Positions 10,561-21,640 of a DNA stretch of 64,000 bases are shown here, piece by piece. Source of the DNA: Gnetum montanum (taxonomy: Eukaryota > Streptophyta > Gnetopsida > Gnetales > Gnetaceae); NCBI GenBank assembly GCA_015680685.1, contig MNCI01025409.1, positions 6,940 to 70,939 of the forward strand, read 5' to 3'. The notes under the pieces were generated by a model, which ran no database searches, was not told where the DNA came from, and saw only the letters and a program-made list of their open reading frames with translations. Each line of letters starts with the position of its first letter. Within the stretch, counting starts at the first letter, position 1. The position numbers were made by a program, and so were the translations under genes.

Positions 10561-11063
10561 TTCATGGAAAAGGTCTTCATGACCCCGTTGACATCATAGA
10601 CTAAAGACCATTGGTTCTTCTCATACAAGCCCCAGGCGAGAAGGCAATTGTCTTGGAAAAACACCCGTGTCTCAAACGATCATGTTGCACATCATCACAT
10701 GGCTTTGGCTATTTATAACGGGCTCCCTTAAACATGATACAAGGGTCCCATTTCTCCAAAGAATGCACCTCCCATGTCTTGGCTCTAAGTCTGCTATACA
10801 TTGGCTGTTGACAAGGACCAAAAACTAGATTGTTCACATGAGAGCATTCCTCTCCCGTAGTTCAGACAACAACATCCTTTGATCAATCCCTAATCCCCCT
10901 GGTTACAACCTCCATTCCTTAAACTAAAAACCTCAATTTAATGTACTTTTGAACATGGTGTGATGACATCTGGCTAGGGGCCAATGGACAATGCTTGGTG
11001 CTTGGTTGTTCATGGTCTTTTGTACTTCTTTGTTGATGTCTCTCGGGTGGATTCCTCCAGGCG
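10561..11063 (+). other. 3' noncoding region of a Tat-like element
   Basis: There is no supported gene. The last ~80 bases resemble the sequence that precedes the 3' LTR of element F (reverse strand of 40438-40500), for example TGTCTCTCGGGT and TTCCTCCAG. Confidence 0.6.
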
Positions 11064-11081
11064 TCAACAAAGAGGGGCTAA
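11064..11081 (+). promoter_or_regulatory. Polypurine tract, Tat-like family
   Basis: TCAACAAAGAGGGGCTAA just before TGAAACACC. It differs from the tract of element F (TCAACAAAGAGGGGCCAT) at two positions. Confidence 0.8.
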
Positions 11082-12003
11082 TGAAACACCACAAAATTTC
11101 AGCTTAGAAACTTTGAAATAAGAATGACTCAAGCCCTTTTTGGCATTTAGGAGGTAAAACTTGACTAAGGCATGGAATTCACACCCAGCTTGCTCATGCT
11201 GTCAAGCTAGCTTGCCCTCAACATGACCAACCTTGAAAGCTTCCAAATTAGGTTAAAATAGTTCTAATTTGAATGGGTAAGGCCCCCTTGGGGCCCACTA
11301 ATGATTACTCCAAGTTTCAGCATCTAGAACCTAATATTTCAAGTCAGAATCGCACAAACCTTGTTACTCACACTGAGGTCACGCTGCCCAGCGTGAGTAC
11401 AGTGTGAGTACAGCTTGACCAACTTTCAGAGCCCTGAAACCAAGTCCAAATAGTCTAAATTTGAGCATGCAGACTCCCTTCAAGCTTCACTGATGTTCAT
11501 TGTAGCTCCCGACCTCTAGAACCTCGAAAATTAAGCTCAAAATCACATGATTTGTTTACTCACGCCCAGGTCATGCTGGGGTCACATTGGGGTCACACTG
11601 GAGCATGAGCCCAGCGTGACCAAACAAAAATAGGTTAAATTAGGTAGTCCTAAGCATAATTTTTAGCATCGACTCAACCCCCAAGGATAGGCAACAGTTC
11701 TACTTATTCACAGGCTCTAGAAAATCAAAATTCGGGTATGAAACACGACATTTTGGTTAGGTCACGCTGAGGTCACGCTGGGGTCACGCTAACAGCGTGA
11801 GCCTAGCATGACCTATCAAAAGTGACTTAAATCAACACAAGAACAGACTCAAATTCAGCATCCAGGCCACCCTAGAGAGTAGGCAATAGTTGCACTTCAA
11901 AGAACAGGCATCAGAGGTCAAGATTCAACTCAAAATGTGTCAGGTTGCAAAGTTAAACATGAGAGAGAACATGAGAGACTTGTCTTTGAACATGGCTTAG
12001 CAT
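11082..12003 (+). mobile_element. Truncated LTR, Tat-like family of element F
   Basis: Begins TGAAACACCACAAAATTT, the same LTR start as both LTRs of element F, directly after a polypurine tract. The U3 is filled by long repeats rather than the 35- and 44-bp arrays of F. There is no TATA box or LTR end before the sequence switches at about 12000 to minus-strand gag. So it is a 5'-terminal U3 fragment from a different subfamily. Confidence 0.75.
11165..11990 (+). repeat. ~195-bp tandem repeat with hairpin cores
   Basis: Four units end in the sequence TGACC at 11228, 11420, 11621 and 11813, giving spacings of 192, 201 and 192. Each unit carries an inverted CACGCTG / CAGCGTG pair just before that end, then a tract ending in TCTAGAA- or GAGAG-like words. 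The first unit is weakest. Confidence 0.8.
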
Positions 12004-14101
12004 CATGAATGTAAGGATATTGTTGCCTTGGTGGTGGCATTCCCCATAATTGTGGATGCTACTACTATTGATATTGCTCAATTGGTTGTGGTGGAGTTCC
12101 ACTGGGATAATATGTTAAGGGTTGGTGGAACTACCTTGGGTTACATTGAGGATAAGGTAACCTTTGGGGCATTTGCCTTTTGTTTAATCATGGGTTAAGT
12201 GTATACAACCCAGACTCCTGCAGATGTGAGATTACAAGGAAACATCCCTTAGGATGGTCATATTGACATATCTCACATCCACTATCATTGTCTATTTTTG
12301 AATCCACAGCCTCTTCAATGATGGCAACTTTGCCCTTATCCTTGCTACGTGCATGTTCAACCTCTTTCTTTTTTCTTTTCTCACTACTTTGCTCTCTAGA
12401 ATCTACTATTTTAAGAATAGTTTGAAATATATTGTCTAGGGAATCCCACATTTGGTCTACCTTTGTCGAAACTTCTGATGTCATCTTTTGAATAGGCAAA
12501 GTTTTCCTATTCACCATCTCTTCGAGTGGTGACTCTTCATCCTCACAAAATCTTACTCCCCTCTTTCGAAGGAAAGGATCTCAGTTATACTCTTCCACAC
12601 TTTCTCTCTTTCGTAGCTCATCTTTTTTCTTAGCAACTTGCTCCAATAATCTTTGCATTTGATGGGACCTAAGCTCAGATAGTCTACCTTGGGCATAAGT
12701 CCCAAGGGTTCTTCTCGTTTCATGCTTAAGCCCATCCACGAGATGGCATAGTTGATACCTTTGCAAATAACCATGGCTAGGACAACGATGTAACAATGCA
12801 TAGTATCGACCCATGGCAGCATCCAAGGGTTCATGTCCTTTTTTTCAACCTTATATTTTCTTTCGCAAGGTAGACACTCGGGAGGACGTTTGGTACTTCT
12901 CATTAAATAGTTCTAACATAGTACTCCACCTACAAATGGATTCTGGTTCTAAAGACCGATACCAGCTTTCTGCTTCTTTAACTAATGTCCATGGGAACAA
13001 CTTAAGTTTTTGCCATTTTTTCTCTATGTCCTGTAAAGCACACACATCATGGAATGCTTATAAATAATTCTAAGGATTATCGTTGTATCCCTCTTCAAAT
13101 TGAAGGATGTTGTTCATCTATAATCTCTTGATCTTACTATCTTTTTGATGCCTTGTTGGAATTCTAATAGCCTTAGTTATGTCCAACATACTTCGAGTAG
13201 TGATAAGGGATTCATTGTGATCATCTCGTCCATGGCATCTATGATGCCTACGTTGTTCCCTACTCTCCCTTCTTCTATGTCATGACTCTCTAGAGTGCCC
13301 TTGTCCCCTTTCCTGGCTGTTTCGTCTATGACTTCCACTTTTCCTACCTTTATCCCCATGGTCTTTTTCCTTATGACTGCATCCGAATATTGAAGGAGAG
13401 GATGAAGGAGATGATGAAGGGGAAGAAGAAGGAGAACCTTCATCATGATGGTGTCTACTACCTTCTCTTTGGCTGTCATGGCCTCGATTGCAATTGCGAT
13501 AAGAATGTCCACCTTTATCATGTGGCCATGTCCCTTTTTTGGATCCTTTGTTCCCATGGGTATTAGAACCTAGGTTATGAATAGTGGAATGAAGGTTCTA
13601 ATACACAACTCCTTGGCTAAAGTCAAGGGAAGGAATATCGTTGTGTGGGCAATTGCTTGAGGTAGGTTCACCATCCTCATTTTCACTTAAGACATGTGAG
13701 ACATCCTAGGACCACTTACCCTTCAAAGACTTATGATGTCTCTCCTATTACAAGTCCCTTTAACATTGTGTCTCTGTGGAATGGTATTTTCTGGAGTCAT
13801 GGTCTTGCACAATGTATTTTGTGTGTAAGTACGGCATGCCAATTCGTGTGAGAGCATGAAGAAGCATGCTTGGGACTGAATGATCGAGAGGTAACACTAT
13901 GTTACCTTCTAAGTCTCGCAAACGCAGTTGTTCATATTAATGGAGGATAAAGGTAAAGTATGGTATATACTCATCAGGATGAATATATATCACTTGAACT
14001 TGTTGAGGGATTGACGGATCAACGTCATGTGTATTATGTCACTGATTATTTTCTGTTTCAGACCTAGGCGATGAGGCGCTTTTATATGAAGAAGGAGACA
14101 T
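12004..14101 (-). pseudogene. Athila-like gag, nearly full length
   Basis: On the minus strand the ATG at 14101-14099 follows the primer binding site and leader. N-terminal region with DEYIPYFTFILH and EGNIVLPLDHSVPSML, a domain also present in C, D, E and G. Then a basic Ser/His-rich linker (13557-13177), the capsid domain near 13100-12600 (FEEGYN, KLKLFPWTL, WSTMLELFNEKYQ, MDAAMGRYYALL), a helical region and a C-x2-C-x3-H-x3-C knuckle (near 12245-12280), then the start of the Pro-rich tail. Several stops and frame changes break it. At about 12004 it is cut by Tat-like LTR sequence, so protease and pol are missing. Confidence 0.85.
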
Positions 14102-14216
14102 ACTTTTCTATTTAGTGTGCAATGTATTGTTGTTTATTATTTTCTCAACCAATCCTAAGGGTTCATTCCAATGATGCAAATGATTTCCTATGTTCTAGTT
14201 AGCGCACAAACAACTA

Positions 14217-14237
14217 AGTCCCCAGCAACGGTGCCAA
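14217..14237 (-). promoter_or_regulatory. Primer binding site, tRNA-Asp type
   Basis: The minus strand reads TTGGCACCGTTGCTGGGGAC right after the LTR end CTCATCA. It is close to the plant tRNA-Asp complement used by Athila elements (TGGCGCCGTTGCCGGGGA). Confidence 0.85.
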
Positions 14238-15201
14238 TGATGAGCGGTGAGGTACCCCTACACTCAACCATATAAATATGAGCGTTTCACGCACGATCCG
14301 ATCAAATTCCAAGAAGTAAGTGCTTATGTGCCTTTGTGGAACAAGGATGGGTTGATTGATCATTGTCTTCCCAAACTTACTTGTATGTCACAATTGTATG
14401 ATTAAGTAAGCTTGAGGCATATGATTTTTATATCTTTTATGTTTTTATGTCCTATGCTAGTAGGGAAGGAGAGAGGTAACTAAGTGACTAATTTAACTTA
14501 ACTACTCATTAACTAAGTTTTAACTAATTCTAACACCAACATCCATTCCCACTTTCTGTACACATCCTAAACTAGTGCAACACTACTGGGATTACCAAAC
14601 GCTAATCATTACTAGGTTACCAAGCATTACACGCATGTTCGAAGTGGTCGTGCTTATGTAATTTAACGATTTGGATAATTGGTCAAAATGAATTGTTGTG
14701 CTAATAATAGAAATGTAAAGTGCATAAAATAAAATAAATGAATAAGAAAATAAAATAAAAGAAATGTGTAAGAAAAAAAATATCAAGTGTTGCAAGGATG
14801 AATCGAAGAGCTCATCTTTATTGCTGTACACAAGGTGTGCTCAAGCACACAATGCTTGAATAAAGATCTGTCCACACTTAGACCTCCTACTATGAGAACT
14901 TGGAAAATACTCTAACTTTTAAACAAACTACAAGAGTTTCACTACTTGACTGCTGAAAGACTTCTTCCAATTGCGCACCTGGGCACTGTATTTATAGGCT
15001 TGGGAGCAACTACTCTAATAATTAGAATAACTATTAAAGTAACCACTAGAGTAACCTCTCTAATAATTAGAATAACTACTAGAGTAATTGCTAGAGTAAC
15101 CACTCTAATAATTAGAGTAACTGCTAGAGTAACCGCTAGAGTAACCACTCTAATAATTAAAGTAACTACTAGAGTAACCGCTAGAGTAATTACTCCTATC
15201 A
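14238..15201 (-). mobile_element. Athila-like 5' LTR, ATTAG type
   Basis: On the minus strand it starts TGATAGGAG (15201) and ends CGCTCATCA (14238), adjoining the primer binding site. U3 is filled by the CTAATAATTAGAG array, followed by TATAAATA (about 14987-14994), then R words CTTTATTCAAGCATTG and AATAAAG. Its only associated coding region is the gag at 12004-14101. No partner LTR or target duplication was identified. Confidence 0.85.
15006..15195 (-). repeat. U3 array of CTAATAATTAGAG palindromes
   Basis: About ten alternating units of TCTAATAATTAGA and ACTAGAGTAAC-type sequence. They lie directly upstream of the TATA box on the minus strand. The repeat makes both strands appear open, but no protein is encoded. 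Confidence 0.9.
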
Positions 15202-15489
15202 CCTATATAATGCATTTTATTTAAACAAAAATGAAGTGTGATTTTACAAAGTAGAAAAAATGGCCAATATATTTTCAACAACTTTGAAATAGCCTTCATG
15301 AAAGAACATTCTAGGTAGCATTCTTACTATTATCGTAAATCAAGTTATGAGGTTCTTGTTAAGTGTTTATCGTAAAATTGGGAAAATTAAAAAAATTTAA
15401 AAACCATTGAAAATGAACACTTGAGATATCCTTTCATACTAATGTAATTAGAAATTTTGACTATTAAAAATGTTTATCTTTTATTCATT
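15202..15489. other. AT-rich spacer, nothing recognised
   Basis: No element end, ORF or RNA signal that I can support. Confidence 0.5.
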
Positions 15490-15600
15490 GGCATGTTTAG
15501 CTTTGTGTGGAATTGAACCCTTGACCCCTTGTTTGTTGATAGTTGTTTATAAGTTTGTTCACTAAGCTTGCTATTGGTACACCTAGCTATATTATGGTGT
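15490..15600 (-). repeat. SINE-like tRNA-derived module 1
   Basis: The minus strand has an A-box-like AGCAAGCTTAGTG followed about 45 bases later by a good B-box, GGTTCAATTCC. Spacing and order fit a tRNA-derived RNA polymerase III promoter. The tRNA fold itself is not preserved. Confidence 0.5.
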
Positions 15601-15760
15601 GCAGCTACTAATGATTAGTAGATCAAGTGGTTTTTTCATTGTCCTATTAACTAAGAGGTTGCTAGTTTGCGTCAAACTTAAGGCATGTTGGCTATATGTC
15701 TTAGGGTATGTTTAGGGTCATTCTATTAGTATCTTGGTTGAATAATTTAATTTTAGCAAG
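15601..15760 (+). repeat. SINE-like module 2
   Basis: TAGATCAAGTGG (A-box-like), then TTGCTAGTTTGCGTCAAAC (degenerate B-box), then TTGGCTATATGTCTTAGG. It aligns along its length with module 4 at 16085. Confidence 0.5.
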
Positions 15761-15774
15761 TTTGTTGTGAAGCA

Positions 15775-15925
15775 TGTAGGGAACACCACTTGGAGTGATG
15801 GTAAGATGCTCATTTTTCAAGTCATAGACTTGGGTTTGAGTTGGGTGCAACCACTCAAAAGAGGTTCAAACCCTACCTTGGTAGGATGAGCAATGAGCCT
15901 TGGGTGATGATCCTTTTTTTTTGTG
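15775..15925 (+). repeat. SINE-like module 3
   Basis: GATGGTAAGATGCTC (A-box-like) near 15798, and GAGGTTCAAACCCTACC (B-box) near 15867, followed by a short body ending in a run of T. The T-tail is reminiscent of plant Au-type SINEs, but I cannot confirm the family. Confidence 0.5.
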
Positions 15926-16084
15926 GAGCATGTACTTTTCTTATTTACTCATGTGAAAGATATTATTAAATAATTTTATATATTTTCATTCTATTTTTAT
16001 TAGATGTGTGCTAACGTTTTTTCATGGAAGCACACTATGCACAATGGGGAAAGGATGATCATATGGAGTTATATGTTTATCTTA

Positions 16085-16260
16085 TTTATGAGTTTATCTA
16101 GTGATAGGTAGCTCAAGCAGTTAGTTCATTATTTTATTAGGTAAGAAGTTATCAATTCAAGTCACATTTGAGGTATCATTTTATTTCTCTATAATTTTTC
16201 TAATGTATTCATTTGGCTATATGTTTTGGAGTGTACTTATGGTCAAATTATGAATTTAAC
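16085..16260 (+). repeat. SINE-like module 4
   Basis: GGTAGCTCAAGCAGTTAG (A-box), ATCAATTCAAGTCAC (B-box-like), then ATTTGGCTATATGTTTTGG. This copy and module 2 share both the tRNA-like head and the body. Confidence 0.55.
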
Positions 16261-16261
16261 A

Positions 16262-16395
16262 AAAAGGTGTTAGCCTAGTGGAAAAACTTTTGATTTGGTA
16301 GCTTCAAGTTGTGTGTTTAATATAGTGGGCAGTACTAAATTGTAAATGTCTAATTTGACTATATGCTATAGGGGTAAATATTATTAAGAAAAATA
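16262..16395 (+). repeat. SINE-like module 5
   Basis: TTAGCCTAGTGG (A-box), GCTTCAAGTTGTG (weak B-box) and a body with TTTGACTATATGCTATAGG. Shorter than module 4 but with the same order of parts. Confidence 0.45.
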
Positions 16396-16560
16396 TTTTG
16401 GCTTTTAATGCTACCTCCAAACCCCACTCATTGACTCCTAGATACAACTATGTAACCTATGTACCTATAGCTTGGGCTAGCTATGTATTTTAAATGGTGT
16501 TCAAGCTATAGCTTAGATTTTACGTATTAGGCATTTGAGACACCATCTAAAACCCTTTTG

Positions 16561-17146
16561 AAAAAATACTTTAAAAGTAGAAAATTAAATGTAGAGGAAT
16601 GCACATGTCTAAGATATATGAATAGAAGAGGCTCATTTGGATGAAGTGGTGGAATGAAAGACTTTGTTAATGTAGACATCCATTTTAGAAATTGCAAAAA
16701 AGGATGATAAAATATGGGATTAATTGGATAAGAAATTTACATCCACCTTGAAAATCATAAAGAAATGCATGAAGTAAACAAGAGTGAAGAAGGGCTAGAA
16801 TAAAAAGAAAAAGAAAGTTATAGAAAAGGACATGTTTTAACATATGGAAAAGTTTATTGTAGTGTTGATTTATATTGAAATAAAGATGATGGATGTGACA
16901 TATAGTAGTATGAACATCTAAAAAGGAATTTTCTCTAGAATGTTATGCATAAGCTCCTCAAGAATAATATCATTGCTAGTGGAAAAACATACCATTGTGG
17001 GAGATGCCACCACCATGGTAATGGTACCCTTACTACCAACTATATCCATATGACTGCTATGTCCAACAATTTATCTTATTAAATGATCCAACAACTTATT
17101 CCCACTCTCATTACTTTTATCCTCATGAATATCATAGATCCATAAC
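16561..17146 (+). pseudogene. Old Athila-like gag relic, left part
   Basis: Plus-strand sequence aligns with the middle and C-terminal part of gag: the DEVVE, ILEIAKK and KIWD-LD blocks, a Lys-rich region, then a Tyr-Gly/Tyr-Cys block (near 17045-17065) that corresponds to PYGYYVQQ. It is more decayed than the copies around it. Element C interrupts it at 17146, and it resumes at 25517 after the ATAAC duplication. It is the oldest layer on this side. Confidence 0.7.
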
Positions 17147-18029
17147 TGATAAATTGTGTTTTTCATCACTCTGATATCAGGGTGGCCGTGATATCGAGTA
17201 TGCGATATTGTGGCCCAAGATGCGATATCGTACATTCAACATCGCAAGGTTACTCCTGGGTCTATAAATACAGTGCCCAGGTGCATAATTGGAAGTAAGT
17301 TTTTGGTAGTCAAGTAGCGAAACTCTTGTAGTTTGTCCATTTGAAAGTTAGAATATTTTCCAAGTGCCCACAACAGGATGTCTAAGTGTAAAAGGATTTT
17401 TATTCAAGCATTGATGTACCTGAGTACACCATTGTGTTGGCAATAAAGACAAACTCTTTGATCCATTCCTTGCAGCACTTGAGATATTCTTTCTTATGCA
17501 TTTACATATTGTTATTTCATGCAATTTACATTAATGTTATTTATGCAGTAATTAATTTTGATCAATTAAGCAAATCGTTAAATTACACCAGCACAACCCC
17601 TTCAAGCATAAGTGTGACACTTGGTAGCTTAGAAATGATTAGCGTTTGATTGCCTAGCAATGCTTACACAAATTTTAGGATGTGTCTGGGAAGTGGGAAC
17701 AATTACTTGTGTTAGGCTAGATTAGATTATAGTTTACTTAACAATTAATCGCTCTAATTTTTAATCACTCTTACTTTTATTCTTGTTCTAGGTGAGTAAT
17801 TCCATAAAAACACAAAATAATAAAAATATTATGCTTCAATCACACTTAACCATACAATTGCATTTCACAAGTGGAACTAGGAAGACAACGAATGAACAAC
17901 ACATACACATTGTTTAGCTCTAGTGTACTTAGTAATTATAGTCTACGGAATTCNCCGGAATTCAACTGGATTGCACGTGAACGCTTGTGATTTGTATGGT
18001 TGGGTGTAGGGGTACCTTGTCACTTATCA
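17147..18029 (+). mobile_element. 5' LTR of element C
   Basis: TGATAAATTGTGTTTTTCAT start; GATATC palindromes at 17170-17250; TATAAATA at 17263-17270; R words AAGTGCCCACAACAGG and TTTTTATTCAAGCATTG; AATAAAG near 17441; end GTCACTTATCA. An N at 17954 lies in U5. Confidence 0.95.
17954..17954. other. Single N, probable assembly join
   Basis: The eight bases CGGAATTC occur immediately on both sides of the N. The homologous 3' LTR of element C has this block once, so the join probably duplicates a short contig overlap. Confidence 0.7.
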
Positions 18030-18050
18030 TTCGTGCCATTGTTGGGGACT
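18030..18050 (+). promoter_or_regulatory. Primer binding site of C, tRNA-Asp type
   Basis: TTCGTGCCATTGTTGGGGAC directly after the LTR end; a diverged form of the tRNA-Asp complement. Confidence 0.85.
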
Positions 18051-18199
18051 ATAGTTCTTCGTGTGCTATCTAAACCTAGTGAAACTTAGTAACCTCGTTG
18101 TTCGAACCCTAAGAGTCAAATCCTACAAAAACAAAATTATTATTATTATTATTAAATTAAACTTTAACTACACACTATTTACAAGTTTATTAACACAAA

Positions 18200-19345
18200 A
18201 TGTCTTCTTCTCATAGGAGCCCATCTCTGCCCAGGGCAGTTTAGGTGCCTCAACAATACTGGGTGGTATATGCTCATCTCGATGAGTATGTACTAGACTT
18301 TACCTTAATCTTACATCAAGATGACTTGATGCGGTGGAATGATATGGAAGGAAACATTGTGTTGCCACCTGATCAATCTGTCCCAGCAATGCTCTAGCTA
18401 ATACTTGCACAACACAGGCTTCAACATCTCCATGGAGAATATGAGATGTATGATCTCGACTCAAGGGATTATCATCCCACTAAAGCACAAAGATTAAGGG
18501 ATCGTCAATTGGAGCACCAGTGTGAGCTTGTGAAGGGTAATGGGTCAAACATATTTCTACCTCTACTTGGCCTAATTGATGAAGGTGACCACTTCTTTAG
18601 TGATTCTCCACTCTTTAACTTTGTGCAAGGAGCCATTAACTAGAATGTACAATCCACAATCCATAATCCAAGTTTTGGCCAAAATGGATCCGGTGACAAA
18701 AATGGATATGGGAAAGCAACTTAGAAAAAGGGGGATAAAGGAAATCATGATTGCGATCGTGGTCATGAGCATTGAAGAAAGGATGATAGATGTCAGTGTG
18801 GAGAAAGTTCCCCTTCTTCTTCCCCTTCATTGTTGTTATCTTCTTCTTCATCTAGTTTAGATTGTGGCTGTAGAAGAAATAACCATGATGGAGGTGATTG
18901 ACGGGACCAGAACAATAGAAGGGACCATTGGGATAGTTGGTTACTATGTTTAGAAACCTTCATCTCCAAGGGACTCCTTTGGTCATGTTGCTACTTACCA
19001 ACCTCACGACTACTCTCCTAAAACATACCAATCACCCTATCCAAGGAGGGATGCTACCTACTATCCTTATGTACCTGCTATTCTTACATGTACTTCCCCA
19101 CCTCTTGCACAGCTACCACCAGCTTTGTCCATGTAGGGTGAATTACCTATACAACCACAACAAAGGAATGCTATGAGGGAAATTAACCTGCAATTAGTTA
19201 ACCCATCCAATGGGTTGGAACCACGAACAAAGAAAAGACCTTTCTTTCGACCTCATAATCCACCAAAGCCCTTAGACACATTAGCGGTTGGTAACCCTAC
19301 TCCTCCACCTTCCTTCGTTTCCTCTTTATTTGAGTCCCCTTCAAA
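18200..19345 (+). pseudogene. gag of element C, capsid domain missing
   Basis: The ATG at 18200 begins MSSSHRSPS, as in G. The N-terminal domain follows: DEYVLDFTLILHQDDLMRW, EGNIVLPPDQSVPAML, then a polar linker with a Ser run near 18820-18850. The capsid domain (blocks AFHDAC, KLKLFP, TMLELFN in D and E) and the zinc knuckle are missing: at about 18940-18955 the basic linker passes directly into the Pro/Tyr-rich tail (YYPYVP, then CTSPPLAQLPPALSM). Stops replace Gln or Trp at several places. Without capsid it could not form a particle, so C must have been moved with another copy's Gag or have lost the domain after insertion. Confidence 0.85.
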
Positions 19346-20150
19346 CCAAAATTCCTCTTGCATCCATACTGTAATGCTGACACATGTTGTATCTAATTGG
19401 ATTTGAGCTTGTAACCTACTTAGAAAACTAGCTAATCTTGGGAGTCTCCTAGGCTACTTACAAATTATTGGGAATGAGCCTTGTACGGCTCTTCTTGACT
19501 TTGGTTCCAGTGTTAATTTGATCTCACATGAGATGTACACAATGTGGAACCTTCCTTCTTTGAGGAAAGCAACATTTTGTTAGAATGGGTAGACCAGTCC
19601 ATCATTGTTCCATTGGGACTGGTTGAGGACATCGTCACCACTATTTGTGGGTGGTTATATCCTGCTGATTTTCTAGTAATCAAAGTGGAGAACTGTAAGG
19701 GGTACTTTCCAATTATTATGGGAAGGGTGTGGCTAAGTACTGTTGATGCTAAAATGGGTATTAGAGATCTTTCCTTAGAAATATCAAAATAAAATGAATT
19801 TGGAAAGACTGAGAAGAAGAGAGTTCCATGTATTGCGTATAGCGATTCAGGGTGTCATTGTGTGTAGAAGTTATGGTCAGTAAAGAAAACATCTATCTCT
19901 GCATGCAAGTAGTGTGCACCAAAAGCTATGATCCAAAGATGTCTGTATGCAACAACCATAAAAAAAGAGGGCACCCAGTGGTTGATAGCTGATGCTAGCA
20001 GTAATACATTATGCATGGAATCTACTAAGGGCCTAATGTACGAGTATGTTGCAAGTATGGATGAACTTGAGCAAGTTCACCACCAGCTCTCTGAAGGAGA
20101 AAATGGTGATGTCAATTGGAATGAGCTATAAATTCTTGACAATTTTAAAT
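19346..20150 (+). pseudogene. Protease of element C and pro-RT linker
   Basis: TVMLTHVVSNWI opens the region. The active site reads LLDFGSSVNLISHEM, so D-S/T-G has become D-F-G. Next come EWVDQSIIVPLGLVEDIVTT, GWLYPADFLVIKVE and PIIMGRVWLSTVDAKMGIR. One frame change splits the front from the rest. The linker (ERRVPCI-like, TQWLIADASSN, DELEQVHHQL) runs to about 20131 and has one open frame of 67 codons. Its position between gag and RT fits Athila-like order. Confidence 0.85.
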
Positions 20151-20159
20151 AAGAGCCCC

Positions 20160-20890
20160 TTGAATTGAAGATGCTACTGGTTGGAATGGAGTACATATNA
20201 CTCCTCAAAGCAGGATTCATTTATCCTATTGCAGATAGTGAGTGGGTTAGCCCACTTGTGATTGTGCTAAAGAAAGAAGGTAAATGGAAGGTATGCATTG
20301 ACTTTTGGTTGCTCAACATGGAAACTTTCAAGGATCATTTTTTGTTACCTTTCATCGATCAAGTGTTGGACACCATTTCGAGGCATAGATTTTATAGCTT
20401 TCTGGATGGTTATAGTGGCTATAACCAAAGACAGATTGCACCAGAGGACTAGAAAAAGAAAAATTTCACAAGTCCTTAGGGGACTTTTGCTTATCGACAA
20501 ATGCCATTTGGTCTATGTAATGCCTTAGCCACATTTCAATGATTAGTTCTTAGCATTTTCCAATAATAGATTGATAGTAGGGTAGAAGTCTTTATGGATG
20601 ATTTTTTTGCCTATGGAGCTACGTTCAAGCAAGCCCTGGACTATCTTAAGTAGGTGTTGAAGAGATGTGTCGAAACAAACCTCTAGCTCAATTGGCAAAG
20701 GAGCCATCTTATGGTCTAGGAAGGTGCAGTCTTGGGGCATCGCATCTCAAAAGTAGAAATCAAGGTGGACCCTAAAAAAATAAGTGTGATCCAAGGAATA
20801 ACCCACCAACCTAAAATAGTTAAAGAAGTTTAGTCATTCCTTGGTCATACTATTTATTACCGATGATTCATCAAGAATTTTTCCAAAATC
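20160..20890 (+). pseudogene. Reverse transcriptase of element C
   Basis: LLKAGFIYPIADSEWVSPLV, KVCIDFWLLNMETFKDHF, FIDQVLDTISRH and FLDGYSGYNQ are the classic gypsy/Athila fingers and palm blocks. The catalytic box survives as VFMDDFFAYG (20590-20601 for FMDD). Later blocks include LGHRISKVEIKVDPKK and FLGHTIYYR. About five stops fall at Gln codons. An N at 20199 replaces about 250 bases that element D has between its EYAFLKNQ and LLKVGFIYP blocks (31612-31870), so the region upstream of the palm is shortened. Confidence 0.9.
20199..20199. other. Single N at a coding gap
   Basis: The blocks that flank the N are adjacent here but about 250 bases apart in element D, so the N hides a deletion or a collapsed assembly gap. 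Confidence 0.7.
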
Positions 20891-21640
20891 ACTAAGTCAT
20901 TGGTAGAATTGACAAAAGAGGGTGCATCATTTTTCTGGATCCCTACATGTGAATCAACATTTCAAAAATTGAAGAAAAAGGTTGTTGGAACTTCCTTTCT
21001 TCAAGCACCAGATTGGTCTAGACCATTTCATGTGATCACTGATGCATCAAAATATGCTTTGGGGATGGTGCTTATGAAGATGGACCAAAAAGGTCCATAT
21101 TACATTCACTGTGTAAGCTAGAGCATTGCAGGTGCACAACTAAACTACACCATCACAAAAAAGGAGTTGATGGCAGTGTGTTTGCGTTAGAGAAGTTCAG
21201 GCACTATGTGCTTGGCTACAAAGTGTTTGTGCACACAGATCATTGCACCATCTAATTTCTAATGAATAAACCAATGGTGAGCCCTTGTGTCATACAGTGG
21301 CTCATGATTTTGTAGGAGTTCAACCTCACGATGGTAGATTCAAAAGGAGTGTAAAATGTGGTCACAGATCACTTATCGCAACTAAGATGGGATGACAAAG
21401 AGAAAGGGAGCCCTTTATTTGACCAATTTCTTGATGAATCTCTCCCTACAGGTGCTATTAATGCACAAATGCTCAATGAACCAAAATGGTATGACACCAT
21501 CCTCACTTAGTTTCTCAAGAAAGAACTACCATAAGGGCTAGATACTAGAAAGAAACAACAGTTTGTTCACCAGGTCAAACATTTCATAGAGATTAATGAA
21601 AACCTTTAGAAGATTTGTCCCGATGACCTGGTACATAGGT
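20891..21640 (+). pseudogene. RNase H and connection of element C
   Basis: FFWIPTCESTFQKLKK and LQAPDWSRPFHVITDASKYA start the RNase H domain, with the first catalytic Asp kept in ITDAS. After the LNYTITKKELMAV block (catalytic Glu in KKEL) the frame shifts. Matching DNA for the remaining blocks (LGYKVFVHTDH, then VADHLSQL) can be followed to about 21400 in another frame. The stretch 21430-21640 is the weakly conserved link to integrase. Confidence 0.8.

Noticed and set aside
14942-15224. ORFs on both strands made of Thr/Val/Ile repeats
   Set aside because: Translation of the CTAATAATTAGAG array in U3 of the LTR at 14238-15201.
15490-16395. Functional tRNA genes
   Set aside because: A- and B-box-like words exist but no cloverleaf or anticodon arm can be folded by eye; SINE-like relics fit better.
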